A stretch of 7,927 nucleotides of DNA from Faecousia sp. Lineage in GTDB: Bacteria; Bacillota; Clostridia; Oscillospirales; Oscillospiraceae. Under the pieces are notes generated by a model. That model was not told the DNA's origin. It searched no databases and worked only from the letters and a program-made list of their open reading frames with translations. Below are positions 5,717 through 7,927 of the stretch, one piece after another. Position 1 is the stretch's first letter. Each line of letters begins with the position of its first letter. Where the stretch lies: the NCBI GenBank assembly GCA_029258495.1, contig JARHYV010000138.1:1-7927 (forward strand), written 5' to 3'. The position numbers and the translations under genes are program-made.

Positions 5717-6143
5717 ATCGAGAGGAGCTTTTTCTAAGAAGACAAATAAGAAGGCATTTGGCTTTTTTGCCACACTCGTTTCCGCTGTTCTCGCTGTTGT
5801 TTCTGCGATCTGCTACGGCGTGTATTTTAAGGGGATCGAGTACAAGGAACCTGTATTTAATATTCAGATCTGCATCATTCTGGCAGTGATCGGCGTTGTC
5901 GCCGTTGCTCTGCTTTTGATCAACGAGCGTACTGCCGGCTTTGCACCTGCTCTGCTTTGCCTTGGCAGTGGCATTTCCTTTTTGATGTTCGTTCAAATGG
6001 TCATTTGGCCTATCGCAGATACCATTTATGGAATCGAGCCGTTCGCAGAGTTCAATAAACTCGTTTTGTGCGCAGTCCTGATGCTTGTTACACTGGTAAC
6101 CGCTGAAGTTGGTTTGTACACCAGAAAGTATCGGAACATTTGA
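5709..6143 (+). CDS. Small membrane protein with four predicted transmembrane helices
   Basis: An open frame encoding up to 144 residues, an integral membrane protein of unrecognised family. Four hydrophobic segments are seen (numbered from GTG 5709): about 17-38, 49-67, 75-98 and 116-136. The N-terminus is lysine-rich (KKTNKK) and the C-terminus basic (YTRKYRN). The start is doubtful. GTG 5709 is the only usual start codon, but it lies inside a strong hairpin. The clear ribosome binding site AGGAG (5723-5727) is spaced 8 bases from AAG at 5736, where an ATG would be expected (ATG to AAG is a single T-to-A change). The protein would then begin at the lysine-rich segment. The frame ends 27 bases before the next GH3 gene. 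The coding frame is well supported by length and membrane pattern; the function is unknown. Confidence 0.8.
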   Translation: MQPSRGAFSKKTNKKAFGFFATLVSAVLAVVSAICYGVYFKGIEYKEPVFNIQICIILAVIGVVAVALLLINERTAGFAPALLCLGSGISFLMFVQMVIWPIADTIYGIEPFAEFNKLVLCAVLMLVTLVTAEVGLYTRKYRNI

Positions 6144-6170
6144 TTGCCCCCGCAGATAGGAGAAACTCGA

Positions 6171-7927
6171 ATGAAACCTTCAAAAAAAAGAGTACTTAAG
6201 AAAATTTTCGCCAATGTTATGGTTGGCCTGCTGGTACTGGTCACTTTCCTCAACTCTCTTGCAGGTCAGTTTTCCGGCCAGATCAACAGTTTCCTAGGCA
6301 TCTCTACCTCCCAGATCGTGGGCGGTGAGGATGGCGAATATGTACGCTATTATGAATCCAAATTCAATTCGGTAGCCGACCTGAAGGCTGCCGGTTTAGA
6401 CAAAGCAAAAGAGGTCGAGGCTGAGGGCGCAGTTCTTCTGAAGAACAATGGCGTTCTGCCCATCAAGGGCACTGAGGTATCCCTCTTTGGCGCAACCGCA
6501 ATTTCCCCTGTTTTCGGCGGTACCGGCTCCGGTGCTGTCAACACGGCAGATGCTCCCTCTTTTGTAGATGCATTTGCCCAGAGCGGCCTGACTGTCGTAA
6601 ACAAGTCTCTTCTGGACTGGTACAAGGCTGAACAGTATGGCCGTGACTTCTCCAGCAGCGGTGACGCTATCAACGAAGCCCGCTGGAAGTCCATCATGAA
6701 GAGCGATGCAGCAAGCACCTTCGGCAATGGCGAAGTCGCTGTCTTCGTTGTGGGTCGTGTCGGCGGCGAAGCCAACGACCTGAAGCATACCAACCACATC
6801 GATGGCGGCGCAAACCCCTTGGGTGCCGACATCCCCGAAAACGCTGACTACCTGATGCTCAACAAGAATGAGCGCGGCATTCTGGAAGGCCTGAAGGCCA
6901 TGAAGGATGAGGGCAAGCTCAGCGGCATCGTTGTGCTGCTCAACAGCGCTAACCCTGTTTCCGCTCAGTTCCTGAACGACGAGGAGCTCGGCATCGACGC
7001 TGCTCTGTGGATCGGCTCTGTTGGTCAGACCGGTCTTTACGCTGTAGGTGACATCCTGAGCGGTAAGGTCAATCCCTCCGGTTCTCTGCCCGATACTTGG
7101 TGGACAAATAACCTGCTGAGCCCGGGTATGGCAAACTTCGGCAACTATCCCTACACCAACGCAGCTGATTTCACCTTTGCATCCAGCCCTGCTAAGTACA
7201 CAAGCTATGTGGCATATCAGGAAGGTATCTATGTGGGCTATCGCTACACGGAAACCAGATATGAGGATGTAGTTCTGGGGACTCCCAATGTGGGCGATTT
7301 CCAGTATAATAATGTAGTAGCATATCCCTTCGGCTATGGTCTGAGCTACACCACCTTTGACATGGGCAACATGAAGGTGGAGAAACAGGGCAATGGTGCC
7401 GACACCGAGTATGTGGTGACCGTGGATGTTACCAACACCGGTGCAGTTCCCGGCAAGAAGGCTGTTCAGCTGTATGCTCAGAAACCCTACACCGACTACG
7501 ACCGTACCCATCAGATCGAGAAGGCATCCGTGGAGCTGGTTGGCTACGGCAAGACCGGCATGCTGGAGCCCGGCGCAACGGAAACCGTCACCATCACATT
7601 CCCTGAGTATTTCCTGACCAGCTATGATGCTCTGGAAACCGGTTCTTTCATTCTGGATGCCGGCGACTATTACCTGACTGCTGCGGCTAACAGCCACGAG
7701 GCAATCAACAACATTCTGGCTGCCAAGGGCAAGACTGTCGAAAACGGCATGACGGCTGACGGCAATACCAATATGGTCTACAAGACCGCATATGAATTTG
7801 ATGCTGAAACCTATTCTAAGGCCTATGGTACCGGCGCTGATGTCACAAGCCTCTTTGCCGGCGCTGACATCAACCGCTATGAGGGCAAGGGCGACAATCA
7901 GATCACCTATCTGTCCCGTAACAACTG
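6171..7927 (+). CDS. Membrane-anchored GH3 protein with reversed domain order (partial, 3' end outside window)
   Basis: The first 585 residues are visible and remain open at the right edge. A basic N-terminus and a hydrophobic segment (about 12-31) form a signal anchor or signal peptide without a lipobox. Unlike ordinary GH3 enzymes, the GH3 C-terminal domain comes first (about 75-310): EGAVLLKNNGVLPI (85-98), FGGTGSGAVN (115-124), VGRVGGEAND (194-203, where E200 is a possible acid/base candidate) and NPSGSLPDTW (301-310). YPFGYGLSYTTF (385-396) follows, then an Fn3-like domain (about 398-505). No GH3 barrel or nucleophile motif is seen, so the catalytic domain should follow downstream. Reversed order is known for some rumen and gut Clostridia beta-glucosidases. 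The ribosome binding site AGGAGA (6158-6163) is 7 bases from the ATG. The substrate is unknown; activity cannot be judged from this part. Confidence 0.92.
   Translation, partial: MKPSKKRVLKKIFANVMVGLLVLVTFLNSLAGQFSGQINSFLGISTSQIVGGEDGEYVRYYESKFNSVADLKAAGLDKAKEVEAEGAVLLKNNGVLPIKGTEVSLFGATAISPVFGGTGSGAVNTADAPSFVDAFAQSGLTVVNKSLLDWYKAEQYGRDFSSSGDAINEARWKSIMKSDAASTFGNGEVAVFVVGRVGGEANDLKHTNHIDGGANPLGADIPENADYLMLNKNERGILEGLKAMKDEGKLSGIVVLLNSANPVSAQFLNDEELGIDAALWIGSVGQTGLYAVGDILSGKVNPSGSLPDTWWTNNLLSPGMANFGNYPYTNAADFTFASSPAKYTSYVAYQEGIYVGYRYTETRYEDVVLGTPNVGDFQYNNVVAYPFGYGLSYTTFDMGNMKVEKQGNGADTEYVVTVDVTNTGAVPGKKAVQLYAQKPYTDYDRTHQIEKASVELVGYGKTGMLEPGATETVTITFPEYFLTSYDALETGSFILDAGDYYLTAAANSHEAINNILAAKGKTVENGMTADGNTNMVYKTAYEFDAETYSKAYGTGADVTSLFAGADINRYEGKGDNQITYLSRNN

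Noticed and set aside
5701..5889. 62-codon + strand frame starting at the ATG in the hairpin loop
   Set aside because: It overlaps the four-helix membrane protein in another frame and shows no domain or good ribosome binding site.
6396..7697. 433-codon open frame on the minus strand opposite the second GH3 gene
   Set aside because: Same shadow effect; the + strand is an unambiguous GH3 C-domain and Fn3-like region.
1..7927. CRISPR arrays, tRNA/rRNA genes, insertion sequence ends, phage genes
   Set aside because: No regularly spaced repeats, no cloverleaf-like segments, and no transposase, integrase or terminal repeats were seen on reading both strands.

Overview
The window reads like gut Clostridia, most likely Oscillospiraceae/Ruminococcaceae (Faecalibacterium or Subdoligranulum-like). 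This rests on strong AGGAGG-type ribosome binding sites, lipobox signal peptides, a LytTR/GHKL two-component pair of the Agr type, paired family 3 glycoside hydrolases, and a CTG/AAC/GAG/CCC-rich codon style. The taxon is inference; no marker gene is present. All real genes are on the + strand.

Region 1 (1-2184) is a signalling module. The 3' end of an unidentified gene, apparently frameshifted, runs to within a few bases of a LytTR response regulator (184-888). A GHKL-type membrane sensor histidine kinase (889-2184) follows with no gap. No pheromone peptide precursor or AgrB-like processing protease is visible.

Region 2 (2185-2482) is a 298-base regulatory gap rich in symmetry. It holds a hairpin spanning the kinase stop codon, an 18-base AT palindrome, a second inverted repeat, three copies of a TTRTGCANAA box, an extended -10 promoter, and a 5'-UTR hairpin that encloses a decoy copy of the downstream Shine-Dalgarno.

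Region 3 (2483-7927, continuing past the right edge) is a probable cell-surface glycan operon. It contains a GH3 lipoprotein in normal domain order that stops at the FGLSY motif, an unrecognised lipoprotein with a Thr/Glu/Lys/Pro linker, a small protein with four membrane segments whose start codon appears altered, and a membrane-anchored GH3 protein in reversed domain order (C-domain, then Fn3-like; the catalytic barrel must lie beyond the window). Hairpins occupy the two longer intergenic gaps and share a short sequence element.

The likely picture is a surface beta-glycoside-processing group with two differently built GH3 proteins plus two accessory envelope proteins. Control by the adjacent two-component system is possible but unproven. 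The GH3 and lipoprotein genes use much more optimised codons than the signalling pair, suggesting high expression of the operon.
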